Shown here: positions 16,751 to 25,621 of the stretch, piece after piece
Layout: the number at the start of each line of letters is the position of its first letter
How positions within the stretch are numbered: the stretch's first letter is position 1
Source: Acidobacteriota bacterium
Lineage (GTDB): Bacteria; Acidobacteriota; Blastocatellia; Pyrinomonadales; Pyrinomonadaceae
Reading direction: 5' to 3'
Length of the DNA stretch: 60,566 bases
NCBI GenBank assembly: GCA_019242475.1
Contig: JAFAVK010000088.1
Coordinates: forward strand, 1-60,566
Notes under the pieces: generated by a model
What the model was told of the DNA's origin: nothing
Seen by the model: the letters and a program-made list of their open reading frames with translations, nothing else
The model's database searches: none
Position numbers and translations under genes: made by a program

Positions 16751-19521
16751 CGGGATGGTTGTTGAAGTTGTCGGGTTTGGACGCCGGCCGCTTCGTAAAG
16801 CCGGAGCCACAGTGCGTAGCCGAAATCCTCTGACCAGTAAAATCGTTTGACGGTCGCGCTCAGGTCGTTGTGGTAGAGCAGCGGCGGCGCGCGGCGAACC
16901 TGTGCAAAGTCGTCGCCGCCGATGCGCACGAGCAGACTGCGAATCGCCCGTCGCACGTCCGCGTCCGGCGGCGACGCCGTCGTTTCAACGAGCAGGCGCA
17001 CCGCCTCACTCCAACTCTCCTGCCCCGCGGCGGGAGACGACAGCCGCTCCGCCGGCAGCGGGATTGCACAACCGAGCCGGCGCAATTCGGCACCGCGGAG
17101 GTAGGGCACCAGCGGGGCTTCGGCGTAGTAAACCCAGATGTCCTCTTCCCCGAACGAGCGCCGGAGCGCGTTGCAAAGGCTCCGCGCGGCGGGCGGGTCA
17201 AGCTCGCGCAGCATCAGGTACACGTGCATCTGGATGGCGATGTCTGTCGGGTTCGGGTCGCGCCCGGGGTTTAGACACTGATACTCCTCCTGCGGGGCGA
17301 GCCAGGTGCGGTATAAGCCCCTCGCGTCGCGGTAACGAGCAAGCACCCCGAGCATACTTTGCCGTCTCGGGTCGCCGGCGCCGGGGCCGGCAATTCTCCA
17401 AGCTAAAGAGGTGTCGTCGGCGTCAGGGGTTATGACACATCCCAGCGTGCCGATGGTGGGGCCGTTTGGTAACCCATGGTAGCGTACTAATCCGTCGCCC
17501 TCAATCTGCGCCGCGAGATGTCGCCGCGCGCGCCCCAACACGTCGTCGAGACTTTGCCGGCGCGCGACTGGCGCGAGCAAATCCACGAGCATCGAAGTCA
17601 GGTACGTGTTCATCTCCTGCTGCGGGGCTTCGTAACGGGGCTCCTTCGTATACGAGGTGAGCCAAAAGCCTTCCCCTTGCTGTCGCTCCCGCAACAGCGA
17701 GGCCGCCCGCGCCGCCATCGCGTCCAGGTCAGACTCCGACGCCGGCTGCTGTGGCGTCGCGGCGGTCTCTGCGGGAGGCTTCTGTGCAATCACGGAGATG
17801 CGCTGTTCACGAACGATGCGGATGTCGCCTCTCGTCCCGATGCGAACGGCGAGCTGAAGCACGCGCTCGCCCGTTGGAACGCCCCGCGTGTTGGCAACGA
17901 CGCGCCAGCCCGAGGGCGAGTCGGTGTGCATCACTTCGTTGACGTCCGCCCGCGGCAGGAAGTCCGTGGTCGAGCCGATGACGACCCCGTCTATCAGCAA
18001 CAACAGCTCGGACGGCCTGTTCCCGCAGGCGAGCGCCCACCCTTCGAGCACGGCCCCGGTTTGCAAGTCGGGCACCTCTCCGGTATCTGAGAGCACTGTC
18101 TGCCCGACCCGATTGATTGAGCCTACCGCGCGGCACTGAAGCCTGCCGCGCACAAGTGGATTACTCAATTCGGTGAGGAACGGAATGTTGTGGATGTTCC
18201 AGGCGCCGCGCATGGACGCGGGGTTCCCGGCGTAGATGAGTTCGTCGCTCGCCGTCGTATACCAGAAGGCCCCGATGAACTGCACGACGACCGACGCCGC
18301 CATCGCCAGGACGAGCAGGCCGCGCGCGAGCGGGCGCAGGACGAGCGGGGCGGGCGCGAGCATCCACAAAAGGATCGGCAAAAGGTCGGTCAGGTAACGC
18401 GGCCCCCAGGACACCCCTGCGCGCCAGTCCGTCTGCGAATAAACTAAGAGCTGGGCGGCGGCGGCAAGACTGAGCGCCACGGCGAGCCCCCTCGTGCCCG
18501 GCGCCCGCAGGCGCTGAATCAGCCCCGCGGGGACGAAGACGAGGAACGGCGTAAAGACGAGCAGGCCGCGCGTCGGGCTGACCAGCAACCCTGCCACCCC
18601 CGACCAGTCCCTTCGGAAGAAGATTTCATTCGGTGCCTTCCCGAGGGCGTACCCGCCGGCGACGTGGCCGATGAAGTCGAGGTTGTAATACAGGAGCGCC
18701 GCCAGCGGGACGGCGGCGCCGGCGAGAAGCCAAAGGGCGCGGCGCCCGCGGCTCCAGACGGCGAAGAGTACGACCGCGCCGGCAATCAGCGCGTCCGGCG
18801 GGCGGTTCGCCGCTATGAGCACGCACACGGCGCCGAGCAGCGCCGTGCGCACGTCTGAGGCGGGGGCGACGACCAGCAGCAAGGCCAGGGCGATCAGGAG
18901 TTCCGCAGTCCCGTGCTGCCAGAGTGCCTGGCTGGAGATCATCCACGTGTTGGTTCCGAAGGCGAACGCCGCGGCGAGCGGAAGGCTCCAACGGATGCGT
19001 TCGCGGCGCAGCAGCAGGTACATCAGGACGCTCGCGACTGAGGCGAGCAACGACGCCGAGACCTTCTCCATCAACTCCGCCACCCGGTCAACCTGCGGCT
19101 GCTCCCAGCCGTGCGCGTCGAGCCAGAGAACGGCGGGGGCGTAGAGCGGGGCCAGGAGCAAAGGCGTCACCACGGGGTACAGAGAGGCGAGCTGATTATG
19201 ACGCGTGCGAACCATCCAGTAGGTCGTCGGCTCGAAGTAGGTGACCTGACCGTCAGCGTACGCCGGCCGCGCCCCGGGCGGAGTCATCGAATGGCCGTGC
19301 GCCACGAGGCGCGCGTTCGCGTCGAGCGCGAGCGTGCCGTCATGCCAGAGAATCAGAGGCTGATACCGGGCGGGGAGTGTGTCCCCCGCCCCGATCTGCC
19401 GCAGGTTCGCGTTGTAGACTAAGAAGCAGAACAGGCCCAGGAGGACGGGCGCCGTCAGAGACCGCAGGTAAAAGCGGAGTGAGCCTCCGGAAGATGGTGA
19501 AACGAGAGCGGTCACGGTCAA
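16747..19521 (-). CDS. GT-C-like membrane protein fused to a DADDT alpha-toroid
   Basis: A 924-residue protein with three parts. Residues 1-420 contain about ten transmembrane segments with an Asp in the first outer loop (GAGDT), as in GT-C glycosyltransferases that use polyprenyl-phosphate sugars. Residues about 440-580 form a soluble beta domain. Residues about 590-924 are an alpha-helical toroid-like region with Asp700-Ala-Asp702-Asp703-Thr, matching the DxDDT acid motif of class II terpene cyclases, plus Trp/Gly-rich helix ends. The gene is coupled to ubiA by a 4-bp overlap. The toroid may be a terpene cyclase relative or an alpha/alpha-barrel glycan enzyme; I cannot tell which from sequence alone. 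Confidence 0.8.
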   Translation of the reverse strand: MTVTALVSPSSGGSLRFYLRSLTAPVLLGLFCFLVYNANLRQIGAGDTLPARYQPLILWHDGTLALDANARLVAHGHSMTPPGARPAYADGQVTYFEPTTYWMVRTRHNQLASLYPVVTPLLLAPLYAPAVLWLDAHGWEQPQVDRVAELMEKVSASLLASVASVLMYLLLRRERIRWSLPLAAAFAFGTNTWMISSQALWQHGTAELLIALALLLVVAPASDVRTALLGAVCVLIAANRPPDALIAGAVVLFAVWSRGRRALWLLAGAAVPLAALLYYNLDFIGHVAGGYALGKAPNEIFFRRDWSGVAGLLVSPTRGLLVFTPFLVFVPAGLIQRLRAPGTRGLAVALSLAAAAQLLVYSQTDWRAGVSWGPRYLTDLLPILLWMLAPAPLVLRPLARGLLVLAMAASVVVQFIGAFWYTTASDELIYAGNPASMRGAWNIHNIPFLTELSNPLVRGRLQCRAVGSINRVGQTVLSDTGEVPDLQTGAVLEGWALACGNRPSELLLLIDGVVIGSTTDFLPRADVNEVMHTDSPSGWRVVANTRGVPTGERVLQLAVRIGTRGDIRIVREQRISVIAQKPPAETAATPQQPASESDLDAMAARAASLLRERQQGEGFWLTSYTKEPRYEAPQQEMNTYLTSMLVDLLAPVARRQSLDDVLGRARRHLAAQIEGDGLVRYHGLPNGPTIGTLGCVITPDADDTSLAWRIAGPGAGDPRRQSMLGVLARYRDARGLYRTWLAPQEEYQCLNPGRDPNPTDIAIQMHVYLMLRELDPPAARSLCNALRRSFGEEDIWVYYAEAPLVPYLRGAELRRLGCAIPLPAERLSSPAAGQESWSEAVRLLVETTASPPDADVRRAIRSLLVRIGGDDFAQVRRAPPLLYHNDLSATVKRFYWSEDFGYALWLRLYEAAGVQTRQLQQPSR

Positions 19522-19641
19522 TTCTTCAACAGGTCAGGCACGGTCTCGCGCGGCATCGTCTTTGAATAACTTGAAAGACAGTTTACCTCAGGCGCGGCGC
19601 GAGCATGCTTTCCCGCTCTTTGAAATGAACCGACTGCTCTG

Positions 19642-19670
19642 TTTGTGCGTCGCGCCGCATTCTGTATAAT
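19642..19670 (+). promoter_or_regulatory. Candidate promoter for the ABC exporter operon
   Basis: A perfect TATAAT lies at 19665-19670. A weak -35-like TTTGTG at 19642-19647 is spaced by 17 bp. The GTG start of the permease is 27 bp downstream. The -10 box is convincing; the -35 is poor. Confidence 0.5.
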
Positions 19671-19696
19671 CGCCGCCCTAAGCGCCGTAGAAAACC

Positions 19697-20626
19697 GTGG
19701 AGGCTGTCACAATCGTTCCGCATCGACAGGGCGCGGCCGCACCGGGTCAGGAAATAGATACCTCGCGCGAGCGCGCCGCACGGCCGCGCCCTCTGACCCC
19801 TTTGACAGAAGCGCCTCTGATTAAAATCCGGCCCGGGAGGGCGCCGGTCGCGTCCGAATTGAGGGAGGTGTGGGCGCACCGCGAGCTACTCTACTTCCTC
19901 ATCTGGCGCGACCTCAAAGTGCGCTACAAGCAGACCGCGCTCGGCCCGGCGTGGGTCGTCTTACAGCCGCTGCTGATGGCGCTCGTCTTCACGGTCTTCA
20001 TGGGCTGGCTGGCGCGCGTCCCCTCCGACGGCGTGCCCTACCCGCTCTTCGCTTACGCCGGGCTGGTGCCGTGGACATTCTTCTCCAGCGCCGTCTCGGT
20101 CGCCGGCAACGGCCTCATCGCCCACGGCCCGATGGTGACGAAGGTCTACTTCCCCAGGATGCTGATTCACCTGGCGCTCGTCGGGGTGCGACTGACCGAC
20201 CTCCTCGTCTCGTTCGTCGTGCTGTTTGTACTGATGCTCTGCTACGGCGTGGGCGTGCGCCCGAGCATTCTGCTGCTGCCCGTGCTGGTCTTGCAGGCGA
20301 CGCTGCTCGCGGTCGGCATCGCCCTGTGGTTCTCGGCCCGGATCGCCAGGCGCCGCGACTACGCCACGCTGCTGCCGGTGCTGCTCCAGGCGTGGATGTT
20401 CGCCTCGCCGGTCATCTACCCGGCACGGCTGGTGCCGGAGAGGTGGCGCCTGCTCTACTCGCTCAACCCTCTGGCCGGGGTAATCGAGGGGTTCCGCTCG
20501 GCCCTGTTCGGGCTCCCGTTCGACTGGGCGGGCATGGTCACGTCCGGCGCGGTCACGCTGCTGCTGCTCGCCTACTCGGTCGGTTCTTTCCTGCGCGCGG
20601 ACGAGAATTTGGTGGACATCATTTGA
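19697..20626 (+). CDS. ABC-2 type polysaccharide export permease (Wzm/TagG type)
   Basis: A 309-residue permease started at a GTG (19697). A Pro/Arg-rich cytosolic N-terminus of about 55 residues precedes the family signature (REVWAHRELLYFLIWRDLK, then VRYKQTALGPAWVVLQPLL). Six transmembrane helices follow, with a conserved MFASPVIYP loop and LNPLAGVIEGFR before the last helices. It pairs with the next gene, 6 bp downstream, to form an exporter for lipid-linked glycan. No RBS is obvious at the GTG, so the true start may lie slightly downstream. Confidence 0.92.
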   Translation: MEAVTIVPHRQGAAAPGQEIDTSRERAARPRPLTPLTEAPLIKIRPGRAPVASELREVWAHRELLYFLIWRDLKVRYKQTALGPAWVVLQPLLMALVFTVFMGWLARVPSDGVPYPLFAYAGLVPWTFFSSAVSVAGNGLIAHGPMVTKVYFPRMLIHLALVGVRLTDLLVSFVVLFVLMLCYGVGVRPSILLLPVLVLQATLLAVGIALWFSARIARRRDYATLLPVLLQAWMFASPVIYPARLVPERWRLLYSLNPLAGVIEGFRSALFGLPFDWAGMVTSGAVTLLLLAYSVGSFLRADENLVDII

Positions 20627-20632
20627 GGGCTG

Positions 20633-21361
20633 ATGAGGCCAATCGTCCAGGTCAGAAATCTGTGTAAGAGTTACCGGCTCGGCCAGGGCCAGCAAGGTGG
20701 CAGGCAGGGAACGGGGCGGGACGCGGTCATCTGGGCGCTCAGGGACGTGAGCTTCGAAGTGCTCCCGGGCGAAGTCCTCGGCATCGTCGGCCGTAACGGG
20801 GCGGGCAAGAGCACGCTGCTCAAAATCCTCTCGCGCATCGTCAGGCCGACCGCCGGCGAGGTGGACATCTACGGCCGGCTGGGGAGCCTGCTCGAAATCG
20901 GCATGGGCTTTCACCCCGACCTCACCGGCCGGGAGAACGTCTATCTCAACGGCGCGATCATCGGGATGAGCCGGGGCGAGATCAGGCGCAAGTTCGACGA
21001 GATCGTCGCCTTCTCCGAGCTGGAGAAGTTTCTGGACACGCCGGTTAAATATTACTCTTCGGGGATGCACCTGCGGCTGGCCTTCGCCGTCGCCGCGCAC
21101 TTCGAGCCGGAGATACTCATCCTCGACGAGGTGCTGGCCGTCGGCGACGCCGCCTTCCAGCAGAAGTGCTTTCGCAAAATGCAGGACGTGATCCAGGAGG
21201 GGCGAACCATCTTTTTCGTGAGCCACGACTCGGCGGCAGTCCAACGCCTGTGCGGGCGCGCCCTGCTCATCGAGGCGGGACGCCTGAAGGATGACGGGCC
21301 GGCCGAGACGGTCGTCAAACATTACCTCGACGGCGCCGCCGCCGCCGCGGCGCGCGATTGA
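20633..21361 (+). CDS. ABC transporter ATPase for glycan export (Wzt type, no carbohydrate-binding tail)
   Basis: A 242-residue ATPase. Walker A is GRNGAGKST (53-61), the signature is the variant YSSGM (141-145) typical of the Wzt/TagH group, Walker B is ILILDE (161-166), and the switch His is in VSHDS. The protein ends soon after the nucleotide-binding domain, so it lacks the C-terminal substrate-recognition domain of long Wzt proteins. Such short forms usually export glycans without needing a terminal cap signal. The ATG is preceded by GAGGG. It forms an operon with the permease before it and the GT2-methyltransferase after it. Confidence 0.93.
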   Translation: MRPIVQVRNLCKSYRLGQGQQGGRQGTGRDAVIWALRDVSFEVLPGEVLGIVGRNGAGKSTLLKILSRIVRPTAGEVDIYGRLGSLLEIGMGFHPDLTGRENVYLNGAIIGMSRGEIRRKFDEIVAFSELEKFLDTPVKYYSSGMHLRLAFAVAAHFEPEILILDEVLAVGDAAFQQKCFRKMQDVIQEGRTIFFVSHDSAAVQRLCGRALLIEAGRLKDDGPAETVVKHYLDGAAAAAARD

Positions 21362-21387
21362 TTCACCGGAGGCGCGTGCAACGGAGC

Positions 21388-23019
21388 ATGATTGATTCGC
21401 CGCCAACACCCAACGCGACCGGGCGCGCCGGCCGCGTCCTCGTCCTCATCCTCGCCTACAACGCCGAGCGGCACATCTGCGGCGTCCTCGAACGCATTCC
21501 CGTCGCACTCCTGAACTCCGGGGACGTGCATTTCCTGGTACTCGACGATGCTTCGGACGACGCGGGCGTCGAGGCCGCGCTGGGTTGGGTCGCGAGCCGT
21601 GACGTGACGAACGTCACCGTGCTGCGCAACGGCGTCAATCAGGGCTACGGGGGGAATCAGAAACTCGGGTACCGGCTGGCCCTCGAATGCTCTTTCGACT
21701 TCGCCGTCCTGCTCCACGGGGACGGCCAATACTCGCCGACGCTCCTCCCCGACCTGATTGAGGTCTGGCGGCGGACGGGGGCCGACGTCGTTTTGGGGAC
21801 TCGGATGTGGTCGGCCGCCTCGGCGCGGCGGGGCGGGATGCCGGCCTACAAGATCGCCGGCAACCGTGTCCTGACGCGGCTCCAAAACCTCCTGACGGGA
21901 GGGCGCCTCTCGGAGTACCACACGGGCTTGCGCGGCTACTCGACCGCCTTCCTGCGGAAAGTCCCCTTCGAGATCAACACGAACGACTTTCACTTCGACA
22001 CAGAGATTCTGCTCCAGGCATTTCACGCCCGCGCCAGGGTGGCCGAGCTGAACATCCCCACCCACTACGGCGACGAGCGGTGTCACGTCAACGGATTGCA
22101 GTACGCCTACAACGTCCTCAAAGCGACGCTCCAGTTCCGCCTGCAACAGAAGGGCATGTTCTGCTCTTTGAAGTACCGGAATTTCGACCGGACTTCTTAC
22201 GCGGATAAGACGGACATGGCCTACTCTTCACACCGGATGGCGTTGGAGCTGATTCGAAAGGTCAACCCGCGGAGGGTGCTCGATGTCGGTTGCGGCGCGG
22301 GCTTCGTCGCCCGCGAGTGTGAGAAGGCGGGCGCCCGCGTGACGGGGCTCGACCAGACGCCGCCGCCGCCGGACGCGATGAGCGAGTTCATCAGCGCGCG
22401 TTTGGACGAGGACGAGTGGCCGGTCAACCTCTCCGACTTCGATTTGGTGCTGCTGCTCGACATCATCGAGCATTTGAACGAGCCGGAGCAGTTCCTCCTC
22501 AAGCTGCGCGAGTCGTACCAGAGCCCTCGCGGCAAGGCAACGGGGCCGCCGCCGGTCATCCTGTCTACCCCGAACGTCGCCTTCGTGACCGTCCGGCTCA
22601 ACCTCCTCCTCGGCAAGTTCCCTTACGCCGAGCGCGGCATCCTCGACGTGACGCACAGGCGCCTGTTCACGCGCGGCTCGCTCGTGAGGATGTTGGAGGA
22701 CTGCGGCTATCAGATCGAGAAGGTGCTTCCCGTCCCCGTCCCTTTCGACGCCGTCTTCGGGGGGCGCCTCGGCCCGCCCCTCACGCGCCTGAGCCGGCTC
22801 CTCTGCGCCGTCTGGCCCCGGCTCTTCGCCTTCCAGTTCATAGTGCTCTGCCGCCCGCGGCCCGGCGCACGCCAGCTCCTGACGGAGAGCGAACAACTCC
22901 TGATCGCCGAAGAGGACTTTTACAGCGTGCTGCGGCCGCACGTCGTCGGAGACGGCCGCGAGTACGCCGGCCGGGCGACCCGCACCGGCGACCCGGCCGT
23001 TAATCCGGATTGGGTTTGA
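21388..23019 (+). CDS. GT2 glycosyltransferase-methyltransferase fusion
   Basis: About 543 residues from the ATG at 21388; a TTG at 21358 and a GTG at 21376 are in-frame alternatives, and the ribosome site GGAGG at 21368-21372 fits the GTG poorly and the ATG loosely. The first 290 residues are a dolichol-phosphate-mannose-synthase-like GT2 (VLILAYNAE, VLDDASDD, LHGDGQY, and an RGYSTAFLR segment). From about 290 a class I methyltransferase follows (RRVLDVGCGAGFVAREC, then LVLLLDIIEHL). Such synthases make polyprenyl-phospho-sugars, the donor for GT-C enzymes of the locus. The 3' end overlaps the convergent GT-C gene by 20 bp. Confidence 0.85.
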   Translation: MIDSPPTPNATGRAGRVLVLILAYNAERHICGVLERIPVALLNSGDVHFLVLDDASDDAGVEAALGWVASRDVTNVTVLRNGVNQGYGGNQKLGYRLALECSFDFAVLLHGDGQYSPTLLPDLIEVWRRTGADVVLGTRMWSAASARRGGMPAYKIAGNRVLTRLQNLLTGGRLSEYHTGLRGYSTAFLRKVPFEINTNDFHFDTEILLQAFHARARVAELNIPTHYGDERCHVNGLQYAYNVLKATLQFRLQQKGMFCSLKYRNFDRTSYADKTDMAYSSHRMALELIRKVNPRRVLDVGCGAGFVARECEKAGARVTGLDQTPPPPDAMSEFISARLDEDEWPVNLSDFDLVLLLDIIEHLNEPEQFLLKLRESYQSPRGKATGPPPVILSTPNVAFVTVRLNLLLGKFPYAERGILDVTHRRLFTRGSLVRMLEDCGYQIEKVLPVPVPFDAVFGGRLGPPLTRLSRLLCAVWPRLFAFQFIVLCRPRPGARQLLTESEQLLIAEEDFYSVLRPHVVGDGREYAGRATRTGDPAVNPDWV

Positions 23020-25102
23020 CGAGGACAGGCACTTCGGCTGCGCCGCCGCCCACGTCACAAAACCAAGCCACCCTCTCCTGCACTAGTGTGAGAACGAGCG
23101 TGTACCGGCCGGGGCTTGACGGCGCCGCGACCGGCACCCACAACTCCTCCGCCTCGCCGGGGCGAACGTCGCGCGAAAGGAAAGCCCTCGCCGCTTCCAC
23201 GGCCAGGGCTTGCTCGCCGACGAGCCAGCGGGACGAGGCCGCGACCTTGTATTCCCCCGCGTCACCGCCCTCGGCCGACCATACACTGTCGCTCGTATTC
23301 GTGACCCTGATTTTGACACGCGCCGACTCGCCCGGTCTTAAAACCTGTGGCGCGTCTTCGACCGCGACGGACGACGCGAACCGCGGGAGCGGGCCTGACT
23401 CCGCCCTCCCGAGACTCTGACCCGCCGGGCTCACGTAGACCGCGTACGGTTGGACGAGATATCTCGTGTGAGGGATTTGGTAGTCGTGCAGGCGCTCCTG
23501 GAAGGACAAGTCCTGGCGTGAGGACGCGTCGAAGATGTAGGCCGCGGTGGGCAGGGCGCGCACGGCGCGGGTCATCTCGGGGTTGCGATCCCAGATGCTG
23601 ATGGAGGCGACCGGAATCTCCTCCCGGCTCAGGAGGGTGGCCTTGTACGCCGTCCAATAGTCCCCGAACGCGCCGCGCACCCCCTCACGTCGCAGCAGGT
23701 CTAACACGTCTTCGAGCGGTTCGTGCTTTCTCACCAGCCGTAAGTTACCAGTCAGATAATTCTGACTCACCAACCACGCGGCGGACTTCGAAAGGCCGAA
23801 GGCGATGACCAGGCAGGAGAGCAGGAGCGCGCACAGCTTGGAACGGCGCCCGACGTGCACGACCATCCCGCCCGCCAGCACGGCGAACGACGTGAGGCTC
23901 GGCAGCAGGTAGCGGTGCGAAAGCGTGTCCTGCGGGTTCGGGCTCATGACGAAGAGCAGCACGTTGACGACCGGGAGCAGGACGAGGGCCGCAAGCACTA
24001 ACCGCCCCCCACGCCCTTCACGCCCGAGCACGGAACGCGCGCCCCACAACCACGCGGCGCCGAAGAAGCTGAGGTAACAGACCTCTGCCCAAAGGGGGAA
24101 GCTCGGCCCCGACCGACTCAACAGTTCGGGCACGCCGAAGGGGTTGACGCCGAAGAGGGCCGGGAAGCAACGGCGCACCAGCAGCTCCACGTTGGCGCCA
24201 ATCACGCCCGGCGCCGCGAGCCTGTACGCGGGCTGCTTGCTCACCGCCGACCCGCGCAGGTGTGCGATGATTGTCGGCGCCCAGCCGAGGGCGAAGCCTA
24301 CCCCCAAGGCAAGCAGTGATTTGAAAGCGCCCCAGACCCCGAACGAATCGAGGAGACGCCGCGCGCGTTCGCGCCCACGAGGGAGCGCCAGCTCACACGC
24401 GACCGCGAGGGCGAGCGCGGCGGCAAACGTCGCCACGTAGACGACATAGAGCTGGTAGATGTAGAGGCCGAAACCGAGCAGCCACCCGAGGACGGCCGCC
24501 CCGGCGACGGATGGCCGCCGCGCGAGGTGGAGGGCGAAGAGCGCGGTGAGGGTTCCCCACCCGACGATCAGGCAGTAGCCGCCGCTCGCCAACGTGCTCC
24601 ACACGATGAGCATCGGCGAGAGGACGGACAAGAACGCGGCGGCCGCGATCCCGGCGCCCGCCCCGTAGAGGCGGCGGCCCAACAGAAAGACCGAGACTTG
24701 CAGGATGAGAAAACCGACGAGGGCCGACAGCTTGAAGGCCAAAGGCTCGTAGCCGAGCAGGGCGACGAACGGGACGGCGAAGAGCCCTTCGACGACGCCG
24801 TAGTAGGTCGTACCCCAGTTGAAGAGGGAGAACTCGCGCCCCTCCAGCATGTGCTTCATGACGAGCGCGTTCACCGCCTCGTCGGAGTTGAAGTCATAGA
24901 CGGAGTTGTAGAGCGCGGGGACGCGCAGCAGAATGCCGAGCGCGACCGCGGCCAGCAGAAGCGCGGCCCGGCCGCCACGGAAGCCCGGCCGCCGCCCCCG
25001 CGCCGAATCGCCGCCCGCCCCTTGAAGCCGGGGCGCAGAACCGGATGTCTCTTCACCCCCGCCGGTGTGCACGTCTCGGGTGTCGGTGTTGTAAGAATCC
25101 AC
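23000..25102 (-). CDS. GT-C (GT39/ArnT-like) membrane glycosyltransferase with Ig-like tail
   Basis: A 700-residue protein. A Gly/Arg-rich cytosolic head precedes a first transmembrane helix at about 50-65; the first outer loop carries DFNSDEA, the Asp/Glu motif of GT-C enzymes. About eleven further transmembrane segments run to about residue 430. A periplasmic mixed region follows, then a C-terminal beta-sandwich (about 590-700) with the NTSDSVW, RPGE and SPGRY pattern of NBR1-like Ig domains. It probably transfers a sugar from a polyprenyl-phosphate donor to a periplasmic acceptor (family-based). Confidence 0.85.
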   Translation of the reverse strand: MDSYNTDTRDVHTGGGEETSGSAPRLQGAGGDSARGRRPGFRGGRAALLLAAVALGILLRVPALYNSVYDFNSDEAVNALVMKHMLEGREFSLFNWGTTYYGVVEGLFAVPFVALLGYEPLAFKLSALVGFLILQVSVFLLGRRLYGAGAGIAAAAFLSVLSPMLIVWSTLASGGYCLIVGWGTLTALFALHLARRPSVAGAAVLGWLLGFGLYIYQLYVVYVATFAAALALAVACELALPRGRERARRLLDSFGVWGAFKSLLALGVGFALGWAPTIIAHLRGSAVSKQPAYRLAAPGVIGANVELLVRRCFPALFGVNPFGVPELLSRSGPSFPLWAEVCYLSFFGAAWLWGARSVLGREGRGGRLVLAALVLLPVVNVLLFVMSPNPQDTLSHRYLLPSLTSFAVLAGGMVVHVGRRSKLCALLLSCLVIAFGLSKSAAWLVSQNYLTGNLRLVRKHEPLEDVLDLLRREGVRGAFGDYWTAYKATLLSREEIPVASISIWDRNPEMTRAVRALPTAAYIFDASSRQDLSFQERLHDYQIPHTRYLVQPYAVYVSPAGQSLGRAESGPLPRFASSVAVEDAPQVLRPGESARVKIRVTNTSDSVWSAEGGDAGEYKVAASSRWLVGEQALAVEAARAFLSRDVRPGEAEELWVPVAAPSSPGRYTLVLTLVQERVAWFCDVGGGAAEVPVLVKPNPD

Positions 25103-25222
25103 GCCGAACTATCATCCTCTTACAGTAAGGCCATCATACCCCAGGAAGTATTCAAGAGAAGGAGGGGCGGCGACCAGGCGCGTGATGAAGAATCATGACC
25201 GGACGCTGCGCCGGCTGGCCGA

Positions 25223-25390
25223 ATGAGCGCCGAGCCGGACTTCCTTTCCGTCGAGCACGTCATCCAGATTCACGACGAGCAGATTCGGTGCGTACGGCGA
25301 CGCCTCGCGGCCGCTCTTCGAGGCGCTTTCTCAAGAACGTCTCGCTTACCGCAACACGGCCGCGCTGCCTTCGTCATCCCGCCCGCGGTG
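25223..25390 (+). pseudogene. Frameshifted Fic/Doc-family (death-on-curing) toxin remnant
   Basis: From the ATG at 25223 the frame reads a typical Doc N-terminus (DFLSVEHVIQIHDEQI, about residues 6-21). It then turns Arg/Ala-rich. In another frame the same DNA immediately reads GAYGDASRPLFEALSQERLA, which would continue the toxin sensibly, so a frameshift near 25290 is likely. No Fic active-site motif (HPFxxGN) follows, so the gene is truncated as well. No Phd antitoxin is visible upstream. Confidence 0.55.
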
Positions 25391-25484
25391 AACGGGCGGC
25401 GGACGCTTTTTGCCAGGGGAGGCGCGCCGGCTGTTGCAATTTCGACAAGAATTCCGGCGCAAGTTTCGGGGCGAATTCGAAACC

Positions 25485-25514
25485 TTGACCCGCGCCGGGG
25501 CGGCTTGTTACACT
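25485..25514 (+). promoter_or_regulatory. Candidate sigma-70-type promoter of carD
   Basis: A -35 box TTGACC (25485-25490) and a -10 box TACACT (25509-25514) are separated by 18 bp. They lie about 100 bp upstream of the carD start. Confidence 0.5.
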
Positions 25515-25621
25515 TTCGTTAGATTTAATGAACCGCCGGCGCCGCGCCGCTCAATCCCCTCAAGGGAGCCCCAACCCGACCTTGCGACGCGGCCAGTTTT
25601 TTGCAACACAGGAGGTGTGTG

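Larger units (their letters stand above)
25103..25621. other. Non-coding gap upstream of carD with a toxin remnant
   Basis: The gap holds the divergent 5' side of the GT-C gene, a broken Doc-like reading frame (25223-25390, listed separately), and the carD promoter and ribosome site. No intact gene of convincing codon usage was seen. Confidence 0.6.

Noticed and set aside
16747..19521. A true squalene-hopene cyclase
   Set aside because: Only the DxDDT motif and some Trp/Gly helix ends match; the domain is about half the usual length, and the rest of the protein is a GT-C-like membrane part.
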